From Smithellaceae bacterium (GTDB lineage Bacteria > Desulfobacterota > Syntrophia > Syntrophales > Smithellaceae), in contig JAQVQT010000144.1 in assembly GCA_028701435.1 (NCBI GenBank), forward strand, positions 1 through 5,153: a stretch of 5,153 nt of DNA, in the 5' to 3' direction. The notes beneath the pieces are model-generated. The model saw only the letters and a list, made by a program, of their open reading frames with translations. It did not search any database and had not been told where the DNA came from. The position numbers and the translations under genes are program-made. Position 1 is the first letter of the stretch. Each line of letters opens with the position of its first letter. Shown one piece after another: positions 1 to 5,153 of the stretch.

Positions 1-53
1 GTCGCGGCATCAGATGGTATCACAGCCATGTTTGCATTTTTCCATTTATATGA

Positions 54-89
54 AAATCCCCCCAGCCCCCCTTTAAGAAAGGGGGATTT
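54..89. repeat. C/G-tract inverted repeat with two alternative hairpins
   Basis: AAATCCCCC at 54-62 is the exact reverse complement of GGGGGATTT at 81-89 (9 bp). Inside it, CCCCCTTT at 67-74 is the exact reverse complement of AAAGGGGG at 78-85 (8 bp, 3-nt loop AAG). The right G-run can therefore pair with either of two C-runs. From general knowledge, similar AAATCCCCC...GGGGGATTT elements occur as dispersed intergenic repeats in many Desulfobacterota and other environmental genomes; only one copy is visible here, so the dispersed nature is inference. It lies downstream of the nitroreductase gene and could also act as a weak terminator or mRNA 3'-end stabiliser. Confidence 0.7.
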
Positions 90-102
90 CATCATTCGTT
101 GT

Positions 103-128
103 GCCCGCACCAGGCATGGGGGCTTTTT
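103..128 (+). terminator. Weak rightward hairpin plus T-tract, possible terminator
   Basis: GCCC (103-106) can pair with GGGC (120-123), and CA (108-109) with TG (117-118), around one G-G mismatch. TTTTT follows at once (124-128). The shape is that of a rho-independent terminator on the plus strand, perhaps for a gene lying left of the window. The stem is short and imperfect and no upstream gene is visible, so the call is tentative. On the minus strand no T-tract follows the stem, so it is not a convincing terminator for the nitroreductase gene. Confidence 0.25.
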
Positions 129-139
129 CTGCCGTCGTC

Positions 140-151
140 TTTTCGCGAAAA
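140..151. repeat. 12-bp perfect palindrome TTTTCGCGAAAA
   Basis: TTTTCGCGAAAA is a perfect 12-bp palindrome a few bases beyond the nitroreductase stop codon. With no spacer between the arms it makes a poor RNA hairpin, so it is unlikely to be a terminator. It could be a dimeric-protein binding site or chance. Confidence 0.35.
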
Positions 152-157
152 CAGCGA

Positions 158-823
158 TCAATCCAGCCAGGAGACAAATTCATCCAGTTTGGCTCTTTCG
201 CGTTCAAATTGATTCAGCGCAAATGAGGAGTCCGGGTAGCCCATCGCGATCCCGACAATGATTTTTTTGTCGTCTGGAATCGCCGCGATCTTTCGAATTT
301 CGGCGGGAAAACGGGCGGTGGCGGCCAGCAGACAGGTGCCCAGACCTTTGTCGTGGGCCGCCAGACAGATGGACTGGGCAATGATGCCGATGTCCAGCAT
401 CTGATATTCGACCAGGTTGTCGCGCGAAATGCACGCCAGGATCAGGCACGGAGCGTCAAAGGCGGTCACCATACCCGCATAGTATCTTTCCCTTCCCGCC
501 TTGTCGTCCCTTGCGATTCCCTGCGCGCTTAAAACGACTTTCCCCAACTGTCCGTAGCGCGTTTTCATGGCGTCGGGCCACTTCTCCAGCATGGGAACAT
601 CCGATGCAACGGGCGCGCCGGCCATACTTTGCAGCAGATTCATCTCCTTGAATTTCTGCAGCGTCTTTCCCGTCAGCACGTACAAAAACCAGGGCTGGGT
701 ATTCCCCCAGGAAGGCGACCAGCGGGCCGTCTCCAGAATATCCGTAATCGTTTCCTTTGAAATGTCCCGAGGCTCAAACTTGCGAATGCTTCTCCTTCCC
801 CGAATGGCAGCAGTCAATTCCAT
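158..823 (-). CDS. Nitroreductase-family FMN oxidoreductase
   Basis: This 221-residue protein matches the usual size of the nitroreductase fold, a homodimeric cytoplasmic flavoenzyme family that uses NAD(P)H to reduce nitro compounds, quinones, enones or other substrates. Visible family marks are the N-terminal FMN-phosphate motif RRSIRKF (residues 10-16), the SPSWGNTQPW segment (36-45), the GLGTC segment (160-164) and the C-terminal VGIAMGYPD flavin-site strand (190-198). No signal peptide or membrane segment is seen. The ATG start is firm: AGGAGG lies at 829-834 with a 5-nt spacer. It lies downstream of radC on the same strand after an 87-bp gap, so it may be the last gene of that operon or a separate unit; I see no clear promoter in the gap. 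The substrate cannot be told from sequence, and many members are not true nitroreductases. The family call is strong; the specific role is unknown. Confidence 0.93.
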   Translation of the reverse strand: MELTAAIRGRRSIRKFEPRDISKETITDILETARWSPSWGNTQPWFLYVLTGKTLQKFKEMNLLQSMAGAPVASDVPMLEKWPDAMKTRYGQLGKVVLSAQGIARDDKAGRERYYAGMVTAFDAPCLILACISRDNLVEYQMLDIGIIAQSICLAAHDKGLGTCLLAATARFPAEIRKIAAIPDDKKIIVGIAMGYPDSSFALNQFERERAKLDEFVSWLD

Positions 824-859
824 GGCAACCTCCTTTTTTGATATGCGGTTCCATACAAC

Positions 860-895
860 ATCCCGTGAAATAAAAAAAGCCGGGATATGCTTTTT
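860..895 (-). terminator. Interleaved stem repeats after radC: terminator or attenuator candidate
   Basis: Read on the minus strand, AAAAAGC (895-889) and GCTTTTT (880-874) form a 7-bp stem with an 8-nt loop, and the T-run extends to seven. This resembles an intrinsic terminator just after the radC stop, although the stem has only two G-C pairs. A second pair, ATCCCG (886-881) with CGGGAT (865-860), uses the loop of the first hairpin as one arm. The two structures are therefore interleaved, either mutually exclusive or pseudoknotted. The element sits in the leader of the nitroreductase gene, so a switchable terminator is conceivable but unproven. Confidence 0.4.
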
Positions 896-910
896 CTTCC
901 ATCCTTTCTT

Positions 911-1612
911 TCAGCCCATCAATCCCTCATCCAGAAAGCTGAAGTACGCCCCGTCGCCGATGATGATGTGATCCAGCACTTTCACGCCCATCAGCTTTCC
1001 CGCGGCGCACAGCTCCCCGGTAAATTTTTTATCTTCCGGGCTGGGCGACAGGTTTGCGCTGGGGTGATTATGCACGCAGATGATGGCGGCCGCGAAGTTT
1101 TGCAGGGCGTCGTGGATGATTTCCCGCACGATGGGCATGGCCTGATTGACCGTTCCGACCGCGGCATTGCGGATGACGATCAGGCGATGATTGCTGTTGA
1201 GGTAGGCCACCTTGAATACCTCCGTCTTCAGATCGCGCATCTGCGGCATGACGATTTCCGCCACATCCGCGGCGGTGCTGATTTTGCGCTGCTCCGGGCG
1301 GACTTCGACGTCGCGAAAGCGGCGGCCGATTTCCAGCGCGGCATGAATCTGGGCGATTTTGGCCGGCCCCAGCCCTTTGAATCCTTGCCAGTCGCGGGCG
1401 TCCGTCTGGCTCATGTTCCGAAAGGTGCCGAATTTGTCCAGAATCTTTCGCGCCAGATCGATCGCACTTTGCCCTCGCGCGCCGGTTCTGAGCAAAATAG
1501 CCAAAAGTTCGGAATTGCTCAGCTCGCGGGCCCCTTTGCCGAGCAGCTTTTCTCTGGGCCGGTCATCTTCCGGCCAGTCTTTGATTCCCGAGGATTGAAG
1601 TTTTTCGCTCAT
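911..1612 (-). CDS. radC: RadC family JAMM/MPN-domain protein
   Basis: The 233-residue protein has the full RadC (UPF0758) architecture and normal length. The N-terminal part carries the conserved EKLLGKGARELSNSELLAILLRTG-type block (about residues 21-44) and a helix-hairpin-helix-like GFKGLGPAKI (77-86). The C-terminal JAMM/MPN metal-binding domain (about 110-233) has HNHPS at 181-185 and Asp194, giving the H-x-H...D zinc-ligand pattern. The residue after HNHPS is Ala where most relatives have Gly. The biochemical role of RadC is unsettled: the E. coli radC102 repair phenotype was traced to recG, and some phage and mobile-element copies suggest anti-restriction or DNA-processing roles. The ATG overlaps the stop of the upstream acyl-CoA synthetase by 4 bp (ATGA, 1609-1612), and AGGAGGGG lies at 1623-1630, so translation is probably coupled. 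The family is certain; the function is not. Confidence 0.95.
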   Translation of the reverse strand: MSEKLQSSGIKDWPEDDRPREKLLGKGARELSNSELLAILLRTGARGQSAIDLARKILDKFGTFRNMSQTDARDWQGFKGLGPAKIAQIHAALEIGRRFRDVEVRPEQRKISTAADVAEIVMPQMRDLKTEVFKVAYLNSNHRLIVIRNAAVGTVNQAMPIVREIIHDALQNFAAAIICVHNHPSANLSPSPEDKKFTGELCAAGKLMGVKVLDHIIIGDGAYFSFLDEGLMG

Positions 1613-3444
1613 CTTCCGATTTCCCCTCCTTTGGATGAATAGAGAAGCTCGATTTCCTCCCCGTAGCGGCGAGCAATCTCCTGACGCCGGATCTTCAGCG
1701 TCGGCGTCAATTCGCCCGCCTCTTCCGTGAAATCCCGGGAAAGAATGGTAAAGCGTCTGATCTGTTCGTGAGGAGCCAGCCGGCGGTTGACGGCCTGCAC
1801 ATGCTCTTCCACCGCCCGGAAAACCGCCGGATGATCGGCCAGCGCCACCGGGTCCCGATCTTCAAGATTTTCCCGGCCGGAAAAATCGATCAGCTCTTTT
1901 TCATTCAGGGTAATCAGCGCCGTCAGATATTTCCGGCGATCGCCGCACACCATCGCCTGACTGATCAGCGGCATCGACCGGATCAGGTTCTCAATGTTCT
2001 GCGGAGCAATGTTCTTGCCGCCAGCCGTTACGATCAGGTCTTTCTTCCGGCCGGTGATGGAAAGAAATCCCTCGTCGTCAATGACGCCGATGTCGCCCGT
2101 GTGAAACCAACCATCGGCGTCGATGGCGGCGGCCGTTGCTTCCGGATCCTTGTAGTAGCCCTGAAAAAGACCCTTTCCCCGAAGAAGCAGTTCTCCGTCC
2201 TGGGCCGCTTTCGCCTCCATGCCCGGAATCAACTGCCCCACGGTGCCGAATTTATAATGTTCCGCGCGATTGACCGCCACGGGCGCCACGGTTTCCGTCA
2301 AGCCGTAACCCTCGAGAATCAGGAGGCCCACGGCGTCGAAGAATTCCAGAAGATACATCGGCATTGGCGCCGCTCCGCAAAGAAGATATTTGACCCGTCC
2401 GCCGAAGACATCGTGAATTTTCGAAAAAACCAGGCGATGGGCAACGGCATGCGCGAGCGCCAGTCTTGCCGGCAACGGCTTTTGGGCCCGCCGGTAGGGA
2501 GCGGCTTTCCGGCCCACGGCCAGGGCCCATTGAAACACGCGGCGTTTCAGGGGCCCTCCCGAATCCAGCATCTGGCGCACCCGGTTGTAGATCCGTTCGA
2601 AAATCTGCGGTACGCTGACCTGGAGGGTCGGACGAAGCTCCCGGAAATTGTCCACCAGCTTGTCCAGGTTTTCGGCGTATGCCCCGACGATTCCAAGGTG
2701 CATCGCCGCATAGACGGTCATCCGTTGAAGCATGTGCGTCAGGGGAAGAAAAGCGATGCCGAAGTCGCTTTCTGCGTAATGGTGCATTTGGGTCGCGTTC
2801 AGGACCGTATGATAAAGATTGGCATGGGTGATTACCGCCCCTTTCGGCGGCCCCGTCGTTCCGGAGGTGTAGGCGATCGTCGCCGGATCTTCAGGCCGGA
2901 CGGCCCGCCAAATGCCTTCAAAACGTGCCGGGTCTTTTTCATGTGCGATCCTGCCTTCAGTGATCAAAGCATCGATCGTCGTTGCGTCCGGGGGAAGCGG
3001 ACGGTCTGCCGGTTCAAAAAGAATGATTTTTCGGGGCAGGCCCGTTTTCTCCCGAACGGCCAAAAGCTTCTCCAGAAGCGGCTCGTCTTCAACAAAGCAG
3101 CTTTGCAATTCACTGTGAGAAATGACATGCGTCATCTCCCAGAGGCTGGCCGACGGATAAATGCCGATCGTAACCCCACCCGCGGCCAGGATGGCCATGT
3201 CGGCTTCGCTCCATTCTCTGCGCGTGCGGCTGATGATTCCAACGGCATCACCCTTTTGCAATCCGAGGGAAACGAGTCCCATCACGGCGGCAGGCAGGCC
3301 ATCCAGCGACTGCCGCCAGGTCTTGGCTTCCCAGACTCCTTCTTTTTTGGCCAACGAGAGTGTTTTGTCGCCGAAACGGCGCGCCTGATGCATGAAGATC
3401 CCCACAACGGTCGGGGGATCATATGACGAAATGATCTCGTTCAA
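1609..3444 (-). CDS. AMP-forming long-chain acyl-CoA synthetase (FadD15-like)
   Basis: The 611-residue cytoplasmic or membrane-associated enzyme activates a fatty acid with ATP to an acyl-adenylate and transfers it to CoA, feeding beta-oxidation or lipid synthesis. All ANL-superfamily core motifs are intact: the phosphate loop YTSGTTGPPKG (192-202), EGYGLTET (378-385), GWFHTGDIG (445-453), the hinge ITGRKKDLIVTAGGKN (463-478) and the C-terminal LTPTLKIRR (579-587) with probable catalytic Lys584. The N-terminal TVVGIF...ARRFGDK...TWRQ pattern and the length fit the long-chain COG1022 group rather than acetyl-CoA synthetases. Chain length cannot be read directly. The start is TTG, supported by AAAGGA at 3452-3457 with a 7-nt spacer and a strong promoter just upstream; no good ATG lies near, and the first internal Met (residue 18) would cut into the conserved N-terminus. 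It is the first gene of a unit with radC, overlapping it by 4 bp. Confidence 0.94.
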   Translation of the reverse strand: MNEIISSYDPPTVVGIFMHQARRFGDKTLSLAKKEGVWEAKTWRQSLDGLPAAVMGLVSLGLQKGDAVGIISRTRREWSEADMAILAAGGVTIGIYPSASLWEMTHVISHSELQSCFVEDEPLLEKLLAVREKTGLPRKIILFEPADRPLPPDATTIDALITEGRIAHEKDPARFEGIWRAVRPEDPATIAYTSGTTGPPKGAVITHANLYHTVLNATQMHHYAESDFGIAFLPLTHMLQRMTVYAAMHLGIVGAYAENLDKLVDNFRELRPTLQVSVPQIFERIYNRVRQMLDSGGPLKRRVFQWALAVGRKAAPYRRAQKPLPARLALAHAVAHRLVFSKIHDVFGGRVKYLLCGAAPMPMYLLEFFDAVGLLILEGYGLTETVAPVAVNRAEHYKFGTVGQLIPGMEAKAAQDGELLLRGKGLFQGYYKDPEATAAAIDADGWFHTGDIGVIDDEGFLSITGRKKDLIVTAGGKNIAPQNIENLIRSMPLISQAMVCGDRRKYLTALITLNEKELIDFSGRENLEDRDPVALADHPAVFRAVEEHVQAVNRRLAPHEQIRRFTILSRDFTEEAGELTPTLKIRRQEIARRYGEEIELLYSSKGGEIGR

Positions 3445-3451
3445 AAACAGA

Positions 3452-3457
3452 TCCTTT
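3452..3457 (-). promoter_or_regulatory. Ribosome binding site deciding the TTG start of the synthetase
   Basis: On the minus strand AAAGGA lies 7 nt before the TTG at 3444-3442. The only nearby upstream ATG (3470-3468) is in another frame and stops after nine codons, so the TTG is the best start. Confidence 0.6.
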
Positions 3458-3483
3458 GTCTTTTTGCCATTTTTTGTTGCTGG

Positions 3484-3512
3484 AATATAACCTTATGACC
3501 CGCGATCGTCAA
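3484..3512 (-). promoter_or_regulatory. Sigma70-type promoter for the synthetase-radC operon
   Basis: On the minus strand, TTGACG (3512-3507) and TATATT (3489-3484) each match the sigma70 consensus at five of six bases and are separated by exactly 17 bp. Transcription would start near 3477, giving a leader of about 33 nt before the TTG start. It is back to back with the rightward promoter, the two -35 boxes being 28 bp apart. Confidence 0.7.
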
Positions 3513-3572
3513 TCAACATCTTTGTCCGGGGCACATTCGCTTGACAAAATCATTCTTTGCCTCGATGATTGA
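3509..3572. repeat. Inverted repeat TCAATCA / TGATTGA spanning the divergent promoters
   Basis: TCAATCA (3509-3515) and its exact reverse complement TGATTGA (3566-3572) lie 50 bp apart. The left copy overlaps the leftward -35 box and the right copy overlaps the rightward -10 box. A second small inverted pair, AATCAT (3548-3553) and ATGATT (3565-3570), lies within the rightward promoter. Such placement would suit a shared regulator, but 6-7 bp arms can arise by chance. Confidence 0.3.
3541..3569 (+). promoter_or_regulatory. Sigma70-type promoter for the ferredoxin gene
   Basis: A perfect -35 box TTGACA (3541-3546) is followed after 17 bp by GATGAT (3564-3569), which matches four of six bases of the -10 consensus. 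Transcription would begin near 3576, about 20 nt before the likely ATG. The position rules out the TTG at 3569 as a useful start codon because it lies inside the -10 box. Confidence 0.6.
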
Positions 3573-3582
3573 CTCCAAATTC

Positions 3583-3588
3583 AGGGAG
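3583..3588 (+). promoter_or_regulatory. Ribosome binding site deciding the start of the ferredoxin gene
   Basis: AGGGAG lies 10 nt before the ATG at 3599 and 4 nt before the ATG at 3593. The first spacing is on the long side and the second is short; I favour 3599, with 3593 (two residues longer) as the alternative. Confidence 0.5.
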
Positions 3589-3598
3589 CATCATGCGC

Positions 3599-4735
3599 AT
3601 GTCCAACAATGACGATGGAATCTACCGGCAGCTGCAAATTCAACTGGACCGGTATCCGATCGGTTACCCCGCAACAAAAAGCGGCGTGGAAATCGATATT
3701 CTGAAATATTTTTTTACGCCGCTGGAAGCCAAAATTGCCTTGTGCCTGACGCTCCGGTCCATCTCCGTTTCTCCCATCCGCAAAAGACTCAAGAATAAAT
3801 TCGGCATCGAACTGTCCCCCGATGAGCTATCCGCGATGCTGGATGAAATGTTTCAAAAAGGCGTCATCCGCCGTTCGGAAAGCGCCGGTTCCTTTCGCTA
3901 TGGCATTGCCATGCTGGCCATCGGCATGTTTGAATATCATGTCGATGATCTCACCGATGAACTCGTGCAAATGATGCATAGCTATTTTGACGAAGCCTTC
4001 GGCGCGGAATTTTTTCGATCTTCCCTGCCCCAACTGCGCACCAGCCCGCATTTGAAAGCCCTGATTCCGGAATACATCGTCGAACCCTACGACAATATGC
4101 GCCATTTCATTAAACATACCCGCGAGCCTTTGTATGTGGCCAACTGCGTCTGCAAACAGGGAGAGGCGCTGCTGGGAAGGCCCTGCAAACAGACGGACAA
4201 CTACGAGGTTTGTCTGCTCATTGGAAAAACCGGCTACGCGGCGCGCGGAAGGGCCAGAGAAATCTCCAAAGACGAATGTCTGAAGATTCTGGACATGGCG
4301 GAAGAAAGGGGAATGGTGCTGCAACCGGGCAATTCCCGAAAGCCCGCCTGCATCTGCATTTGCTGCGGCTGCTGCTGCGGCGTGCTGACCACCGCAAAGA
4401 AGCAGCCGCGGCCCGCGCGGTTTTTTGCCACCAACTATTACGCGCGCATCGACGCGTCGTCCTGCACCGGCTGCGGCGTCTGCGTGAAGCGCTGTCAGAT
4501 GGACGCGATCGTCGCGGACGGCAAAACCTTCCGCGTGGATCGGGATCGATGCATCGGCTGCGGTCTTTGCGTCACCCGGTGCAAACCCAAAGCCGCCCGT
4601 CTCATAAGAAAAGACAGAATCACCGTGCCTCCGATGAACACAGAGATACTGTATTTGAGCATCCTGATGGAACGGGCGGGAAGAAAAAAAATGATCGTCA
4701 ACATGCTGAAGCTGCTTTTCGGCAAGCCCTTATAA
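3599..4735 (+). CDS. Winged-helix-like / 4Fe-4S dicluster ferredoxin protein, cysteine-rich
   Basis: The 378-residue protein has three visible parts. Residues about 38-115 look like a winged-helix domain: FFTPLEAKIAL, then a helix pair and DEMFQKGVIRR followed by a strand-like FRYGIAMLAIGMFE. The middle holds two cysteine sets: C183-x-C185-x10-C196-x8-C205, and the dense CICICCGCCC at 251-260 (seven Cys). The C-terminus has two ferredoxin motifs, C289-x2-C292-x2-C295-x3-C299 and C318-x2-C321-x2-C324-x3-C328, which should bind two [4Fe-4S] clusters. The tail (about 348-378) is hydrophobic and basic and may form an amphipathic helix. No signal peptide is seen, so it is probably cytoplasmic. From memory, similar ferredoxins with an N-terminal helix-turn-helix-like part occur in anaerobic Desulfobacterota, without a settled function. 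It could be an electron carrier or a redox sensor. It is divergent from the acyl-CoA synthetase operon and has its own promoter. The Fe-S assignment is strong; the role is unknown. Confidence 0.88.
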   Translation: MSNNDDGIYRQLQIQLDRYPIGYPATKSGVEIDILKYFFTPLEAKIALCLTLRSISVSPIRKRLKNKFGIELSPDELSAMLDEMFQKGVIRRSESAGSFRYGIAMLAIGMFEYHVDDLTDELVQMMHSYFDEAFGAEFFRSSLPQLRTSPHLKALIPEYIVEPYDNMRHFIKHTREPLYVANCVCKQGEALLGRPCKQTDNYEVCLLIGKTGYAARGRAREISKDECLKILDMAEERGMVLQPGNSRKPACICICCGCCCGVLTTAKKQPRPARFFATNYYARIDASSCTGCGVCVKRCQMDAIVADGKTFRVDRDRCIGCGLCVTRCKPKAARLIRKDRITVPPMNTEILYLSILMERAGRKKMIVNMLKLLFGKPL

Positions 4736-4763
4736 AGGAAGCCCCCATTTCTGCCTTTGGGCA

Positions 4764-5153
4764 TCATCCCTCAATTCCAAACCATTTCAGGATCGTATCG
4801 TTTTCCTCACGGGGATAGGCGTGCGAAAGATCAGGAACCACCTTGAGCTTAATATCCACGCCCGATTGTTGCAAAACCCGGCAGGCCTGAACCGTTCGCT
4901 CCACCGGAAAAATCCAGTCCTGCGCACCGTGAACCCACAGCACATGTTTTTCTTCGGCCCTGTTTATTTTCACCGGGGGCAAAGCGCAGGAAACGGCTGC
5001 GATCTTCGAGAAAATACCTTGCCGGGTCAGTCCCAGGTCCAGGGCAAAGGTCCCGCCGTCGGACATTCCGGTAAGCAAAACGCGGCTTCGGTCAATGGGA
5101 ACGCGGGAGCAAACGTCCTCCAGATGGCGCATCAGCAATTCACCATCCGCATC
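4764..5153 (-). CDS. Alpha/beta hydrolase (esterase/depolymerase-like), C-terminal part, cut by window edge
   Basis: The reading frame is open from the right edge to a TGA at 4764-4766, giving 129 C-terminal residues; the start lies outside the window. The visible part holds the full catalytic triad of an alpha/beta hydrolase: nucleophile elbow GMSDGG (Ser31 of the visible part), Asp79 in HGAQDWIFP, and His111 in DLSHAYP. The order and spacing fit the phospholipase/carboxylesterase or polyhydroxybutyrate-depolymerase-like groups; the substrate is not readable. The missing N-terminus would hold the oxyanion-hole loop and any signal peptide, so location in the cell cannot be judged. It converges on the ferredoxin gene with 28 bp between the stop codons and no clear terminator between them. 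A TTG at 5138 is in frame but is not a credible start, since it would cut away the first half of the fold. Confidence 0.85.
   Translation of the reverse strand, partial: DADGELLMRHLEDVCSRVPIDRSRVLLTGMSDGGTFALDLGLTRQGIFSKIAAVSCALPPVKINRAEEKHVLWVHGAQDWIFPVERTVQACRVLQQSGVDIKLKVVPDLSHAYPREENDTILKWFGIEG

Noticed and set aside
28..261. Plus-strand frame of 77 codons at the left end
   Set aside because: It runs through the inverted repeat and into the antisense of the nitroreductase C-terminus; the translation is low-complexity and resembles nothing known.
887..1642. Plus-strand open frame of 251 codons opposite radC
   Set aside because: It is antisense to a full-length, clearly conserved radC and shows no domain of its own.
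1768..3426. Long plus-strand open frame of 552 codons opposite the acyl-CoA synthetase
   Set aside because: It is antisense to a gene with all catalytic motifs intact. Its translation is rich in Arg, His and Gln with no recognisable domain, as expected for a mirror frame in GC-rich coding DNA.
3569..3598. TTG start for the ferredoxin gene, adding 10 residues
   Set aside because: The TTG lies in the predicted -10 box and has no ribosome binding site, whereas ATG codons at 3593 and 3599 follow AGGGAG.
4736..4763. Possible terminator between the convergent ferredoxin and hydrolase genes
   Set aside because: Only a 5-bp AAAGG / CCTTT pairing with a 15-nt loop and a weak GCCC / GGGC pairing are present, and neither is followed by a T-tract.
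4210..4818. Plus-strand frame of 202 codons overlapping the ferredoxin gene
   Set aside because: It is an out-of-frame Arg/His-rich shadow of the ferredoxin coding sequence, with no motif and no independent ribosome binding site seen.

Overview
The window (5,153 bp, moderately GC-rich) reads as an ordinary bacterial chromosomal segment with four complete genes and one gene cut by the right edge. The combination suggests an anaerobic Desulfobacterota (deltaproteobacterial) genome, perhaps a Syntrophales-like lineage. The clues are an AMP-forming long-chain acyl-CoA synthetase, a cysteine-rich winged-helix/4Fe-4S ferredoxin protein, a nitroreductase-fold flavoprotein, and a dispersed-type AAATCCCCC / GGGGGATTT inverted repeat at the left end. 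This placement is inference from protein style and the repeat; no rRNA or other marker gene is present.

Layout: positions 1-157 are non-coding and hold the C/G-tract inverted repeat (54-89), a weak rightward hairpin with a T-tract (103-128), and a 12-bp palindrome (140-151). On the minus strand, read right to left, come a long-chain acyl-CoA synthetase (3444-1609), a RadC-type JAMM protein (1612-911) and a nitroreductase-family protein (823-158). The synthetase and radC overlap by 4 bp (ATGA), so they are almost certainly co-transcribed and translationally coupled. The nitroreductase follows after an 87-bp gap that contains two interleaved stem-forming repeats, possibly a terminator or attenuator. 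A good sigma70-type promoter (TTGACG-17-TATATT) lies just upstream of the synthetase. A second one (TTGACA-17-GATGAT) faces the other way and drives the plus-strand ferredoxin gene (3599-4735), so 3445-3598 is a compact divergent promoter region. At the right end, a minus-strand alpha/beta hydrolase (stop at 4764) converges on the ferredoxin gene and runs off the window.

Functionally, the synthetase activates fatty acids to acyl-CoA for beta-oxidation or lipid synthesis. The ferredoxin protein probably carries two or more Fe-S clusters and may transfer electrons or act as a redox-responsive regulator. The nitroreductase is an FMN oxidoreductase of unknown substrate. No CRISPR array, mobile element, tRNA, rRNA or clear novel multi-gene system was seen. 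The most unusual item is the cysteine-rich ferredoxin/winged-helix protein with its CICICCGCCC motif.
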